Assembly (NCBI GenBank): GCA_015063895.1
Contig: SVTG01000002.1
Span: 62,001 to 126,000, forward strand
DNA: 64,000 bases
Reading direction: 5' to 3'
Source of the DNA: Oscillospiraceae bacterium
GTDB taxonomy: Bacteria > Bacillota > Clostridia > Oscillospirales > CAG-272
Under the pieces are notes generated by a model. The model made no database searches. It saw nothing but the letters and a program-made list of their open reading frames with translations, and was not told the DNA's origin. Positions 34,390 to 44,731 of the stretch are shown here, in pieces. The translations under genes and the position numbers were made by a program. The first letter of the stretch is position 1, and each line of letters begins with the position of its first letter.

Positions 34390-35109
34390 TCAGATGGCAA
34401 AGCCGCCGTCAACACCAAGGCATTGCCCTGTGATAAACGCGGCCTCGTTTGAGGCAAGAAAAGCGACGGCGGCGGCTACGTCCTCGGGGGTACCGAGGCG
34501 ACAAAGCGGTGTTTCGTCGGCTAGGGCGGCGAGAGTCGCCTCATCGTAGCAGCTGTTCATATCGGTTTGAATGACGCCGGGCTCAACACAGTTGACCGTG
34601 ATGCCTGAGGGGCCAAGCTCCTTGGCCAGAGCCATCGTCAGGCCCCGCAGTCCCGCCTTGGCTGCGGAATAGGCCACCTCCATCGAGGCGCCGACCTTGC
34701 CCCACATGGAGCCGATATTGACGATGCGTCCCCACCCGTTTGCGATCATTGACACCTGCGCTAAGCGGCAAAGAGCAAAGGCGGCGGTGAGATTTGTATT
34801 TAGCAGACGCTGCCACGTGGCGTCGTCCACGTCACGCGAGAGGCGCGTGTCCGACACGCCTGCGTTGTTTACAAGGATCTCGGGGGCGCCGCCAAGCGCC
34901 GCGACGATCTGCGGCCACACGGCGTCAAGCGCTGCGGTATCGGCAAGATCGCACGAAAAGGGCAGGGCACCGGTTTCGGCGGCCACGCGCGTGGCCGCTG
35001 CGTGGTTGGTGTGATAGATAAAGGCGACGCGGTGGCCTTTTTCGGCAAAGGCCTTGACGGTGGCGGCACCGATGCCGCGCGAGCCGCCTGTGACAAGCAC
35101 ACGCTTCAT
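34390..35109 (-). CDS. SDR-family oxidoreductase (FabG-like)
   Basis: VLVTGGSRGIGAATV, NNAG, YSAAKAGLRGLT. Confidence 0.92.
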   Translation of the reverse strand: MKRVLVTGGSRGIGAATVKAFAEKGHRVAFIYHTNHAAATRVAAETGALPFSCDLADTAALDAVWPQIVAALGGAPEILVNNAGVSDTRLSRDVDDATWQRLLNTNLTAAFALCRLAQVSMIANGWGRIVNIGSMWGKVGASMEVAYSAAKAGLRGLTMALAKELGPSGITVNCVEPGVIQTDMNSCYDEATLAALADETPLCRLGTPEDVAAAVAFLASNEAAFITGQCLGVDGGFAI

Positions 35110-35211
35110 TGATCGTTCTCCTTTTTTAAAAGATGCCCGTCGGTGGGGCCGGCAAGCCCTTGCTTGCCTCTTTGATGTTTGTCTGATCCGGATTTTTAAA
35201 AAGCTGCTCGC

Positions 35212-36645
35212 TTATTGAAATTTCGGGGGCCTTCGCACCTCGGCCGATCTGAAATCTGCCTCTAAATACGTGGCGAATTCGGCGTGACGGTCGGTGGGAA
35301 GCAGGGTCTTTCCAAAGGCGTAAAAGTGTGAAAAAAGCTCGCGCTGCGCGATTTTTTGCAGGGCGCGCCCGTCGTGCAAGCAAAGGTAGTCAAGGAAGTT
35401 TTCAAAAAAGCCGAAGGGCGAGGGGACACGCGTTAAAATATAGTGCAATCCATGGGCAAATCTGCCCTTTTCCTGTAGGCGGTCAAGGAGGTCGGCAATG
35501 CCGTGCAGACGGTGCAGCTCCTCAAAGCTCAGCCACTTTGTCTGAAGCACGGTATAGGGCGGTGTCCCTGAAGCGATCATGCCGTATTCTTTTGCGTTTT
35601 CATACAGGGGTGTGCCGTGCAGCAGCTTCAAAAAGCCAAGCTGCAGCACGTCAGCACAGAAGTAGGTGTCGTCAAAGGATCTGGCAAACGAGGCGTAATC
35701 CTCAAAAGGCAGACCCGCAATCAGGTCAAGGTGTAAATGTAGATTTCCCGCTGCCTTCAGGCGCTTGGCGGCGCGTAGGGTGCTTGTGGCACTTTGGTGG
35801 CGGCAGATGGCCGCAAGCGTTTGTTCTTTGGTGCTTTGCACCCCGATCTCAAGGCGTATTTTGCGTGCAGGAAACTGCTTCAGGATCGCAAAGCATTCCT
35901 CGTCAAGGAGGCCGGCCGAGATTTCAAAGTGATAGCATTTGGTGTATCTTGCGTCCAGTAATCCCTGCCAGATCTTTTTGGCGCGCGCCACGTCAAAATT
36001 AAAGGTGCGGTCAACCAGCTTTACGGTGATAGGCCCGGGGATCTCTTCAAAGCTCAGTAGGTCGGCCAGGGTCTGCGCGGCGCTTTTCGCGCGCACGCCC
36101 GTTTGTGCGGCGGAAAGGCAGAAGGCACAGTGATAAGGGCAGCCGCGCGCGCTTTCGTAATATACCAGCGTTGAGGCGCGGTCCTTGGTGTAGTGCGCAC
36201 CGCGTGCTAAAAAGGCGGGGTCGGGCGTGCCTGTAAGCAGACGTGGCAGGGGATCGCCTGCGGCCAGCAGATCGGCCAGTGTCACAATGGCCACCTCACC
36301 CTCACCCGTGACGATACAATCAATAAAGGGCAGATCGGTGAAGCGGTGTGTGTCAAAGCTGACCTCAGGGCCACCCAGTAGGATCTTGGCGTTGGGGCAG
36401 AGCGCCTTCAGATCGCGCGCGAGCGCGAGCGTTTCACGGATATTCCAGATATAGCAGGAAAAGCCGTACAGATCGGCGTGGCTCTTGACAAGCTCAGCCA
36501 GCACCGATTCGGTGCGATCGCGCAGAGTGGGCTCCAAGATCTCAACGTTGGTGTAGCCTGCGTCGCGGAGCGCGGCCAAAAGGCAGCGCACCGAAAGCGA
36601 GGTATGCGCGTGAGAAGCATTTAAGGCAAATAACGTGATCTTCAT
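35212..36645 (-). CDS. B12-binding-domain radical SAM protein
   Basis: N-terminal B12-binding Rossmann-like domain; YESARGCPYHCAFCLSA (CxxxCxxC). Confidence 0.9.
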   Translation of the reverse strand: MKITLFALNASHAHTSLSVRCLLAALRDAGYTNVEILEPTLRDRTESVLAELVKSHADLYGFSCYIWNIRETLALARDLKALCPNAKILLGGPEVSFDTHRFTDLPFIDCIVTGEGEVAIVTLADLLAAGDPLPRLLTGTPDPAFLARGAHYTKDRASTLVYYESARGCPYHCAFCLSAAQTGVRAKSAAQTLADLLSFEEIPGPITVKLVDRTFNFDVARAKKIWQGLLDARYTKCYHFEISAGLLDEECFAILKQFPARKIRLEIGVQSTKEQTLAAICRHQSATSTLRAAKRLKAAGNLHLHLDLIAGLPFEDYASFARSFDDTYFCADVLQLGFLKLLHGTPLYENAKEYGMIASGTPPYTVLQTKWLSFEELHRLHGIADLLDRLQEKGRFAHGLHYILTRVPSPFGFFENFLDYLCLHDGRALQKIAQRELFSHFYAFGKTLLPTDRHAEFATYLEADFRSAEVRRPPKFQ

Positions 36646-36657
36646 ACTACTATTGTA

Positions 36658-38490
36658 TCAGGTAAACTGCGAATTGTAAAGTGCCTTGTAAAAACCGCTC
36701 TCTTTTTTCATCAGTGCCTCGTGGTTGCCCGATTCGATCACGTTGCCGTCCTTTACGACCAAGATGACGTCGGCGTTTTGAATGGTGGACAGGCGGTGCG
36801 CGATGACAAACGAGGTGCGTCCCTGCATCAGGCGCTTCATGGCCGAGCCGATCTGCTGCTCGGTGCGGCTGTCGACGTTGGAGGTCGCCTCGTCAAGGAT
36901 CAGCATCGGGGCATCGGCAAGCATGGCGCGCGCAATGGTGATCAGCTGGCGCTGGCCCTTGGAAATATTGATGCCGTCGTCGGTGAGCATCGTGTCGTAG
37001 CCGTTTGGCAGACTTTCAATATAGTGGTGAATGTGCGCGGCCTTTGCTGCGGCTATCACCTCGTCCATGGTGGCGTTTTCCTTGCCATAGGTGATATTGT
37101 CAAAGATCGTGCCACAGAAGAGCCACGTGTCCTGCAACACCATTGTAAAGGCGCCGCGCAGCGATCTTCGTGTGGCCGCACGCACCTCGGTGCCGTCCAC
37201 GGAAATGCTGCCGCCGCCCACGTCGTAAAAGCGCATCAGCAGATTGATGATGGTGGTTTTACCCGCACCCGTAGGGCCGACAATGGCCACCGTTGTACCG
37301 GGGGCGGCGTGGACGGTGAGATCGTGCAGAATGGTCTTGTTTTCGGTATAGCCGAAGCGCACGTGGGAAAAATCTACTTCGCCCTTAACGTCTGTCAGTA
37401 CGGTGGCATCGGCGGCATCGGGCGTTTCGCTTTCCTCGTCGATCAGGCGAAAGACGCGCTCGGCTGCGGCGGTTGCCGATTGCAGCTCGCTGATGATGTT
37501 GGCCAGCTCGTTGATGGGGCCTGAGAATTTGCGTGAGTATTGTACAAATGCGGACACACCGCCAAGCGTGAGAACAAAGATCGGTGCAAGATCGGCGCGC
37601 GTGGTGCTGAGCATATACAGAATGCCGCCGAAGAGTGTGACTAAGGCGATCGAGAAGTTGTTGATAAAGTTGACGCTGGGGCCGATGATCGAGCCGTGCC
37701 AGTCGGCCTGGAAGTAGGCCTCCACGGCGTCGTTATTACGGGTGTCAAAGCGCGAAATGATGACGTTTTCGCGCGAATAGGCACGAATGGTCTTAGCGCC
37801 CGACAGCATTTCCTCGGCGTAACCGTTGAGTTCACCCAGCTTACGCGAGCGCGCCTTGAACAGGGGCCGGATACGCTTGGTCTTATAACGGGTAAAGAGG
37901 ATCGAGATGGGAATGGTGACGGCAAACACCAGCACCAGCGCAGGGGAGATTGAAAACATCATGCCAAGCGCGCCCGCAACGGTCACAATGCTGGCAAGCA
38001 CGTGTAAAAGGTCGTGAGAGAGCGAGGCGTTTACCGTGTCAATGTCATAGGAAATATGGCTGATGATATCACCCGTTGCGTGGGTGTCAAAATAGCCGAC
38101 GGGCAGGCTTGTCAGGTGCTCAAACACCTCTCGGCGCATGGTGTAAATGATTTTTTGGCTCAGTCGCACCATCAGGACCGAAAGCAGATAGGAAAGCAGC
38201 CCCGAGACGGTATAAAAGGCGATGAGCAGGCTGCCGTAAAGCCAGACCGTATCAAAATCAACGGCACCGCGACCGAGCTCAATGGCATCGATGGCACGTC
38301 CGGAGAGCATGGGTCCTGCCAGCGCCAAGAGGTTGGAGGAGAGCATTAAAAGCAGTGCCAACAAAACGGTTTTGGGATAGCGGAACAAATATTTGCCCAT
38401 ACGTGCCAGCACGCGTATTCTTTCCTTGCCTGTGGGAGCTTGAAGCGCGGGGGCGGCTTGCGTGTTCTTTGGCTGTAACGTCTTATTCAA
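36658..38490 (-). CDS. ABC exporter half-transporter
   Basis: GPTGAGKTT, ISKGQRQLITIARAM, LILDEATSNVD; TTG start at 38490 proposed from GGGAGGTG RBS. Confidence 0.92.
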   Translation of the reverse strand: MNKTLQPKNTQAAPALQAPTGKERIRVLARMGKYLFRYPKTVLLALLLMLSSNLLALAGPMLSGRAIDAIELGRGAVDFDTVWLYGSLLIAFYTVSGLLSYLLSVLMVRLSQKIIYTMRREVFEHLTSLPVGYFDTHATGDIISHISYDIDTVNASLSHDLLHVLASIVTVAGALGMMFSISPALVLVFAVTIPISILFTRYKTKRIRPLFKARSRKLGELNGYAEEMLSGAKTIRAYSRENVIISRFDTRNNDAVEAYFQADWHGSIIGPSVNFINNFSIALVTLFGGILYMLSTTRADLAPIFVLTLGGVSAFVQYSRKFSGPINELANIISELQSATAAAERVFRLIDEESETPDAADATVLTDVKGEVDFSHVRFGYTENKTILHDLTVHAAPGTTVAIVGPTGAGKTTIINLLMRFYDVGGGSISVDGTEVRAATRRSLRGAFTMVLQDTWLFCGTIFDNITYGKENATMDEVIAAAKAAHIHHYIESLPNGYDTMLTDDGINISKGQRQLITIARAMLADAPMLILDEATSNVDSRTEQQIGSAMKRLMQGRTSFVIAHRLSTIQNADVILVVKDGNVIESGNHEALMKKESGFYKALYNSQFT

Positions 38491-40204
38491 GGAAGGCACC
38501 TCCCATCTGCGAATCGCTGATCTCCTTGTATGCTTCACACGTGGCAAGCAGCTGCTCGTGTGTGCCGGCACCGATCACGGCACCGTTTTCAAGAACCAGA
38601 ATGTGGTCGGCGTGCTTGACGGAGCTGACGCGCTGTGCGATCACGACCGTGGTGGTGTTGGCCATGCCCTCGGCAATGGCGCGGCGCAGATTGGCGTCGG
38701 TCTTGTAGTCAAGCGCGGAGGAGGCGTCGTCGAGAATCAGAATGTCGGGATCGCCTGCGAGCGCGCGCGCGATGAGCAGGCGCTGGCGCTGTCCCCCCGA
38801 TACGTTGGTGCCCTTGGCGGTGAGCTGGTGCTCATAGCCGTCGGCAAAGCCCTCGATAAAGTCGGCGGCCTGCGCGAGCTCGGCGGCGCGGCGGATCGCT
38901 TCGTCGCTGATATTGCGCCCAAAGCGAATGTTTTCGGCTACGGTTTCGGCGATGATGAAGTCGTTTTGCATCACGACGCCGAACATGCTGTGCAACGCCT
39001 TTTTATCCATGGCGTAAATGTCCTTTCCGCCGATGCGAATGCTGCCGCTGTCGATATCGTAAAAGCCCTGCAAGACAGTTGAAAGTGTCGTTTTGCCCGA
39101 TCCCGTGGCGCCGATGACACCGAGCGTGCCGCCCTTGGGGAGTGTAAAGCTGATATGCGAGAGGTTGTCCTTTTTGCCGTTGTAGGAAAAGCAGACGTCC
39201 TCGAATACGATAAAGGCACCGTCGGCACTTTCCGTGCCCGTATCGGCAGTTTTGCGCGAGGTATCCTCAGCGGCCAGCACCTCGGCAATGCGGTTGGCAG
39301 AGGCGGCGCTCTTGGTGGACATAACAAAAATACGCGTCATAGCACTCATGGCGCCCGACATCAGCGTAAAATACTGGATAAAGGCAATGATGCGCCCGGG
39401 CATGGAAAGCCCGTCGTTGACAAGATAGGCGCCCGTGAGAATGACCGCTACGAGCCCGAGATTTAAAAACAGCGTCATCAAGGGCTGAGAAAGTGCCATG
39501 GTGATGCCCGCTTTCCGTTCGCAGGCAACGAGATTGCGGTTTACGGTATCGTAGCGGCGGCTTTCGTATTCCTCCTTGGAAAGCGCCTTGATCACGCGCA
39601 CACCCTGACAGTCCTCACGCACCACGCGCACCATGCCGTCAACCGCCTTTTGCGTCTGACGGTACAGGGGCATGCCGCGGCGGCTGATGAGAAATACAGA
39701 TCCACCGATAAAGGGCAGCGTGACGATCATCACAAGCGCTAAGCGCCAGTCAAGCACCAGCGTGATGGCGATACCGCCGATCAGCAGGATCGGCACACGC
39801 ACAGCCATACGCTGCACCATACCGATAAAGTGATGCACGTGATAGGTGTCGGACGTGAGGCGACTTTCAAGAGAGGGGACGGTGAATTGATCGGTCTGGC
39901 GCGAGGTCAGATGCATGGTAGCGGCAAACAGATCGTGGCGGATCCTACGCGAGGCCTCGCGCGCCACCTTAGCGGCGTTTTGGTTGGCGATAATATTGCC
40001 GATCATGGCAAGAAGAGCTGCCACGATCATCGCCCCACCCCACAGCACGATGTGTGATATGCTGTGTGTAGGCACCACAACGTCAAGAATGTGGCTGAGT
40101 ATGTAGGGGAGCATCAGCTCAAACAGCGTCGCGAGCACCTTAATGGTCAGTCCAAAGCTGATCATGCGGGACAGCGGCTTTAAATAACGGAAGATCAGCT
40201 TCAT
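38483..40204 (-). CDS. ABC exporter half-transporter
   Basis: GATGSGKTT, VSGGQRQRLLIARAL, ILILDDASSALD. Confidence 0.94.
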   Translation of the reverse strand: MKLIFRYLKPLSRMISFGLTIKVLATLFELMLPYILSHILDVVVPTHSISHIVLWGGAMIVAALLAMIGNIIANQNAAKVAREASRRIRHDLFAATMHLTSRQTDQFTVPSLESRLTSDTYHVHHFIGMVQRMAVRVPILLIGGIAITLVLDWRLALVMIVTLPFIGGSVFLISRRGMPLYRQTQKAVDGMVRVVREDCQGVRVIKALSKEEYESRRYDTVNRNLVACERKAGITMALSQPLMTLFLNLGLVAVILTGAYLVNDGLSMPGRIIAFIQYFTLMSGAMSAMTRIFVMSTKSAASANRIAEVLAAEDTSRKTADTGTESADGAFIVFEDVCFSYNGKKDNLSHISFTLPKGGTLGVIGATGSGKTTLSTVLQGFYDIDSGSIRIGGKDIYAMDKKALHSMFGVVMQNDFIIAETVAENIRFGRNISDEAIRRAAELAQAADFIEGFADGYEHQLTAKGTNVSGGQRQRLLIARALAGDPDILILDDASSALDYKTDANLRRAIAEGMANTTTVVIAQRVSSVKHADHILVLENGAVIGAGTHEQLLATCEAYKEISDSQMGGAFLE

Positions 40205-40632
40205 TTTGATAGTTCCTCCACTTTTTGTCTGGCGTTGGCAAACGCCCTTTCAATAAGGCTTGCAAATTGCTCCATTTCTTCCTCGCTGAAGCCTAACGTG
40301 ATGATGGCGTTCCATTCGCGTGAAAGCTCGCGCAGGGCAGGCAGGAGCGCCACGGCCTTGTCGGTGGGATGGATCAGTAGCACGCGGCGATCCTCTGCGC
40401 CCGGGGTGCGCGTGACGTACCCCTCGCGCTCAAGATAGGCAAGCCGTCTTGCCGCACTGCTTTTGTTGACGCAAAGCGCCAGTGCAATGCTATCCTGTGA
40501 TTGCCCGGGGTGATGGCAGATATAAAATAAGTAGGGTCGGTCGCAGGGCCCGATGCCCGTGCCCTCAAGCTTTGGGGCGCGCCATTGGTTGCCGTAGCGT
40601 ACGATCGAATTTAAGCGGTTCAATGCGTGCAT
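40201..40632 (-). CDS. MarR-family regulator
   Basis: DSIALALCVNKSSAARRLAYLEREGYVTRTPGAEDRRVLLIHPTDKA. Confidence 0.88.
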   Translation of the reverse strand: MHALNRLNSIVRYGNQWRAPKLEGTGIGPCDRPYLFYICHHPGQSQDSIALALCVNKSSAARRLAYLEREGYVTRTPGAEDRRVLLIHPTDKAVALLPALRELSREWNAIITLGFSEEEMEQFASLIERAFANARQKVEELSK

Positions 40633-40652
40633 AAAAACACCTCCGTGTCATT

Positions 40653-40703
40653 AGTTGCATACGCAACCATTTAGATTATAATCAATATCGCCCTCACTGT
40701 CAA
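40653..40703 (-). promoter_or_regulatory. Promoter and palindromic operator candidate for the second MarR cassette
   Basis: Reverse strand TTGACA-17-TATAAT then GTTGC GTAT GCAAC. Confidence 0.7.
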
Positions 40704-40795
40704 GCAAATTAAAAAAATAAACCGTAAAATCGGCATATTTTTTTGACGTTGCCCATATAACTGGAATGAGGCAATACACAAAGGAGGATTGAAGA

Positions 40796-41350
40796 ATGGA
40801 AAATCAACTTGAAATGCCCAAAGCTCACAAAAACGAAAAACGCCGCCCCCTACGTCGTCAGATCGTCATTGCCTGCGCAATGCTGCTGATTGCCGCCGCG
40901 CTGGTGCTCAATTTTACGCTGTTTGGTGAAAAAGCCGCCCCCGTGGATCCCGACGTTGAGGCGGGTGACGGGGCAGGGGACAGCACCGATACCAACACTG
41001 ACGTTGACGGGTATTTTTCCGCCACGCAGGTCAGCCGTCAGCGTGCCCGCGACGAGGCGCTGCTGGTGTTGCAGGGCGTGGTAGACAATGAAAATGCAGA
41101 CGAGGCCACCAAAACGGGTGCATTGCTTGAGATCTCGCAGCTTGCCAAGGAAATGGAGGCTGAGGCGAATATTGAGGCGATGGTAGTGGCCAAGGGCTTT
41201 GCACAGTGCGTAGCCATCGTCAATGACGACAGCTGCTCGGTCGTGGTGAAGAGCGAGGGGCTGGTGTCCTCGCAGATCTCGCAGATCAATGAGATCGTTT
41301 ATGAGCAAACGGGTATTTTACCCTCAGGCGTACGTATCATTACGAAATAA
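40796..41350 (+). CDS. spoIIIAH: SpoIIIAH-like family protein
   Basis: N-terminal TM, then FSATQVSRQRARDEALLVLQGVVDNENADEATKTGALLEISQLAKEMEAEANIEAMVVAKGF. Confidence 0.85.
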   Translation: MENQLEMPKAHKNEKRRPLRRQIVIACAMLLIAAALVLNFTLFGEKAAPVDPDVEAGDGAGDSTDTNTDVDGYFSATQVSRQRARDEALLVLQGVVDNENADEATKTGALLEISQLAKEMEAEANIEAMVVAKGFAQCVAIVNDDSCSVVVKSEGLVSSQISQINEIVYEQTGILPSGVRIITK

Positions 41351-41353
41351 AGA

Positions 41354-41391
41354 AAAACCGACGGCAAAAATTGCCGTCGGTTATCTTTTTG
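41354..41391 (+). terminator. Terminator
   Basis: AACCGACGGCAA AAA TTGCCGTCGGTT. Confidence 0.8.
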
Positions 41392-41476
41392 GCTTTCTTG
41401 ACTTTTTGCGTGTTATATATTATAATTTAGATTGTATGATTGACAGCACGATCTGAAGCTGAACGTCAAGGAGAGT

Positions 41477-42967
41477 ATGATGAAAAATTTAAAGGGATTT
41501 TGTGTAATACCCCTTCTTCTTCTGCTGCTTTGTGCACTGGTTGCCTGCGCTCCGTGTAAGCATAAGGATGCTGAATGGGAGGTGGTAACCGAGGCCACCT
41601 GCACCGTAGCGGGCACTAAGCATAAGGTGTGTGCCGATTGCGGCGAGGTGGTGGAAACAAAGCAATACGAAACGGGGCACGTGTATCAGGCGGGGTACTG
41701 TAAATTCTGCGGCCGTGCCCAATACGACAATCAGTATTTTGTGTACGAGGAGGTCGTTGTGAACGGCGAAGAGGGGTACGAGCTGGTCGATATGGGCAAC
41801 AGCAAGGCTCTGGCGGTGGAGATCCCACCCCTCAAAAACGGCAAGCCGATCCTGTCTGTGGCCGATCGTGCTTTCATGGGCAAGGATATTACGTCGGTGC
41901 ATTTTGGAAAAAACGTGCAGCGCATCGGCGAGCGGGCATTTGCCGAATGTGAGTCGCTTGAGACCGTGACCTTTACCGATACCAGCGAATTGACAAGCCT
42001 CGGCGTGGCGGCCTTTGAGGGGTGCGTGAAGCTGAAAAGCTTTGCCTTCCCTGCGGGTGTTACCGTGATCTCGGCCAGACTCTTTTCGGGCTGCACGGCG
42101 CTTAAGACCGTGACGCTGCACGATGGGATCCGCGCTCTTGATGAGGAGGCCTTTGCCGACTGTGAGGCTATCGATTACGCGCAAGAAAACGGCGCCAAAT
42201 ATCTTGGCACCGAAACGGCCCCCCATTTGTTTTTGGTGGCCGCCACCGACACGTCGCTGACAAGCTTTGCCGTGCCGCAGGATACACGCATTATCGCGTC
42301 GGGTGCCTTCAGTGGGTGCGCGGCACTGCAAAGCGTTGCGCTCCCCGAAGGGCTGCTTGCCATAGGCCCTTACGCGTTTGCCGCCTGTACGGTGCTGGAA
42401 AATCTGCAATTTCCGACAACGCTTGAGCGTATCGATCAATATGCCTTTGCCGAGTGCACGACATTGCAGGCTGTGACGATTCCTCAAAATGTGGCACATA
42501 TCGGTGCACACGCGTTTGATAAATGCACGGCGCTTTCATCGGTTTTCTTACCGACGGGGCTGCGTACGCTTGGGGAATTTGCTTTCTATATGACAGACGT
42601 GGAGCCTGTTGCGTACGGTGGGGGATTGTATCTCGGTAACACGCAAAATCCGTATCTTGTCCTGATCGGTGCCGAGCAGGGCGCGACGTCTCTCACGCTT
42701 CACGCCGATACGGCGGTAGTGGCCGACAGCGCGCTTGTCGGTTCGGCTCTCACCTCCTTTGTTGGCGGTGCGGGGCTTGTGACGATCGGCGTGCGCGCGT
42801 TTGCCAGCTGCTACAGCCTGGCAAGCGTGACGATTACGCCCCAGACGGGGTGGAAAACCTCTGAAATTTATGGTCAGGGCGGTATTGACGTCAGCTTTGG
42901 TGACGCTGCCGACAACGCCGCGCGTCTTGCGGGCATAGAGGCCTATCAATACTGGTACCGCTCTTGA
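41477..42967 (+). CDS. BspA-type leucine-rich-repeat lipoprotein
   Basis: Lipobox LLLCALVACAPC; repeated IGERAFAECESLETVTF / IDQYAFAECTTLQAVTIP units. Confidence 0.88.
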   Translation: MMKNLKGFCVIPLLLLLLCALVACAPCKHKDAEWEVVTEATCTVAGTKHKVCADCGEVVETKQYETGHVYQAGYCKFCGRAQYDNQYFVYEEVVVNGEEGYELVDMGNSKALAVEIPPLKNGKPILSVADRAFMGKDITSVHFGKNVQRIGERAFAECESLETVTFTDTSELTSLGVAAFEGCVKLKSFAFPAGVTVISARLFSGCTALKTVTLHDGIRALDEEAFADCEAIDYAQENGAKYLGTETAPHLFLVAATDTSLTSFAVPQDTRIIASGAFSGCAALQSVALPEGLLAIGPYAFAACTVLENLQFPTTLERIDQYAFAECTTLQAVTIPQNVAHIGAHAFDKCTALSSVFLPTGLRTLGEFAFYMTDVEPVAYGGGLYLGNTQNPYLVLIGAEQGATSLTLHADTAVVADSALVGSALTSFVGGAGLVTIGVRAFASCYSLASVTITPQTGWKTSEIYGQGGIDVSFGDAADNAARLAGIEAYQYWYRS

Positions 42968-43006
42968 CAGCGTCCGTATTTGACAAAGCGTGATTTTTTA
43001 GGATTG

Positions 43007-43043
43007 CGGGTGGATACGCAAAACGCGTATCCACCCGTTTTTG
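43007..43043. terminator. Terminator
   Basis: CGGGTGGATACGC AAAAC GCGTATCCACCCG TTTTT. Confidence 0.75.
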
Positions 43044-43177
43044 GTCAAATTTCGCGTTTTGTCCAAGCGCTGCCGCAAAACCGACGCTTTGCGGCAAAAA
43101 AGCCGCTGTGAAATATTGCAATATTTGATTTTTTATGATATACTTATCATAAATATACGAAAAAGGGGGGGTAAGCG

Positions 43178-44716
43178 ATGCTGACAACGTTGCTTTGCGC
43201 AGGTCTTTGCGGTATTGACGGCTTTTTGGTGACCGTTGAATGTGATGCACAGGAGCGCATGGGCGATTTTGAGATCGTTGGGCTCCCCGACGTTGCCGTT
43301 AAGGAGGCTAAGGAGCGTGTGCGCACGGCCAGCTACAACAGCGGCTTTCGCTTTCCCGCCCTCTCCCTTACCGTAAACCTTGCCCCCGCCAATCGCAAAA
43401 AAGAGGGCTCGGGCTTTGACGTTGCGATGCTGTGCGGCATTTTGCGCTGTGGCGGTGTGATCCGCCGTGACGTGGATCTTTCGCGCACGTGCCTGATCGG
43501 TGAGCTTTCGCTGTCGGGTAAGGTGCGCCCCGTGCGCGGTGTGCTTTCCATGTGCGTGGCGGCGCGCGATGCGGGACTTACCGAGATATTCGTGCCTGCC
43601 GAAAACGCCCGTGAGGCGGCGGCCGTGTCGGGTATGACGGTCTATCCGCTGACCGATATTCCTTCTCTGGTGGCGCACCTCAACGGAGAAACGCGCCTCA
43701 CCCCCGTTTCGGCGGAGCTTGATACATACGCCGCGGCGATGGAGCAGATCGGGCTTGATTTTGCTGACGTGCGCGGCCAGGCTATGGCCAAGCGTGCACT
43801 TGAAATTGCGGCGGCGGGCGGTCACAATATTTTGCTCATCGGCCCACCCGGTACGGGAAAATCAATGCTCGCGAAGCGCTTGCCCGGTATCTTGCCTCCC
43901 CTTTCCTTTGAGGAGGCGATCGAAACCACCAAAATACATTCGGTGGCGGGTACCCTGCCCGAGGGGCGTTCCTTGCTGACAGCGCGTCCGTTCCGCGCAC
44001 CGCACCATACGATGTCGGCCGTCAGCTTGGTGGGTGGCGGCGTCAATCCTACGCCCGGTGAGGTTTCGCTTGCGCATAACGGGGTGCTGTTTTTAGACGA
44101 GCTGCCCGAATTCCCCAAAACCGTGACCGACACGCTCCGTCAGCCCTTAGAGGATCGGCGTGTGACGATCACCCGTGCCGCGGCACGCGTTACGTTTCCA
44201 TGCTCGTTTATGATGGTGGGTGCGATGAACCCCTGCCGATGCGGGTATTTCGGTCACCCGACCAAGCCCTGCACGTGCTCACCCGCTGACGTTAAGCGTT
44301 ATATTTCGCGTATCAGCGGCCCCTTGCTTGACCGCATCGATATTGAGGTCGAGCTACCCTCGCTGCCGTTTGAGGAGATCTCCGCCACCGCGCCTGCCGA
44401 GTCCTCGGCTGCCGTGCGTGCGCGCGTGATACGCGCGAGGGCCTTTGCCGCCGCACGTTTGCAGGGTGAGCGGGATATCTATTGCAACGCGCAGCTTGAT
44501 GCTGCGGCGATCCGCAAATACTGTGTGACTGACGAGGCCGCGCGTACGCTCCTTGCCAGAGCCTATGACCGTATGGGCCTGTCCGCACGTGGCTATGACC
44601 GCGTGATGCGCGTTGCGCGCACGATCGCCGATCTTGATGAAAGCGACGTGATCCGTGCACCGCACGTAGCCGAGGCTATTCAGATGCGTAGCCTAGATAA
44701 GAAATATTGGAACTGA
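43178..44716 (+). CDS. YifB/ComM-family Mg-chelatase-like AAA ATPase
   Basis: GLPDVAVKEAKERVRTA, LLIGPPGTGKSMLAKRLPGILPP, FRAPHHTMSAVSLVGGG. Confidence 0.95.
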   Translation: MLTTLLCAGLCGIDGFLVTVECDAQERMGDFEIVGLPDVAVKEAKERVRTASYNSGFRFPALSLTVNLAPANRKKEGSGFDVAMLCGILRCGGVIRRDVDLSRTCLIGELSLSGKVRPVRGVLSMCVAARDAGLTEIFVPAENAREAAAVSGMTVYPLTDIPSLVAHLNGETRLTPVSAELDTYAAAMEQIGLDFADVRGQAMAKRALEIAAAGGHNILLIGPPGTGKSMLAKRLPGILPPLSFEEAIETTKIHSVAGTLPEGRSLLTARPFRAPHHTMSAVSLVGGGVNPTPGEVSLAHNGVLFLDELPEFPKTVTDTLRQPLEDRRVTITRAAARVTFPCSFMMVGAMNPCRCGYFGHPTKPCTCSPADVKRYISRISGPLLDRIDIEVELPSLPFEEISATAPAESSAAVRARVIRARAFAAARLQGERDIYCNAQLDAAAIRKYCVTDEAARTLLARAYDRMGLSARGYDRVMRVARTIADLDESDVIRAPHVAEAIQMRSLDKKYWN

Positions 44717-44731
44717 AAGGAAACATATACT

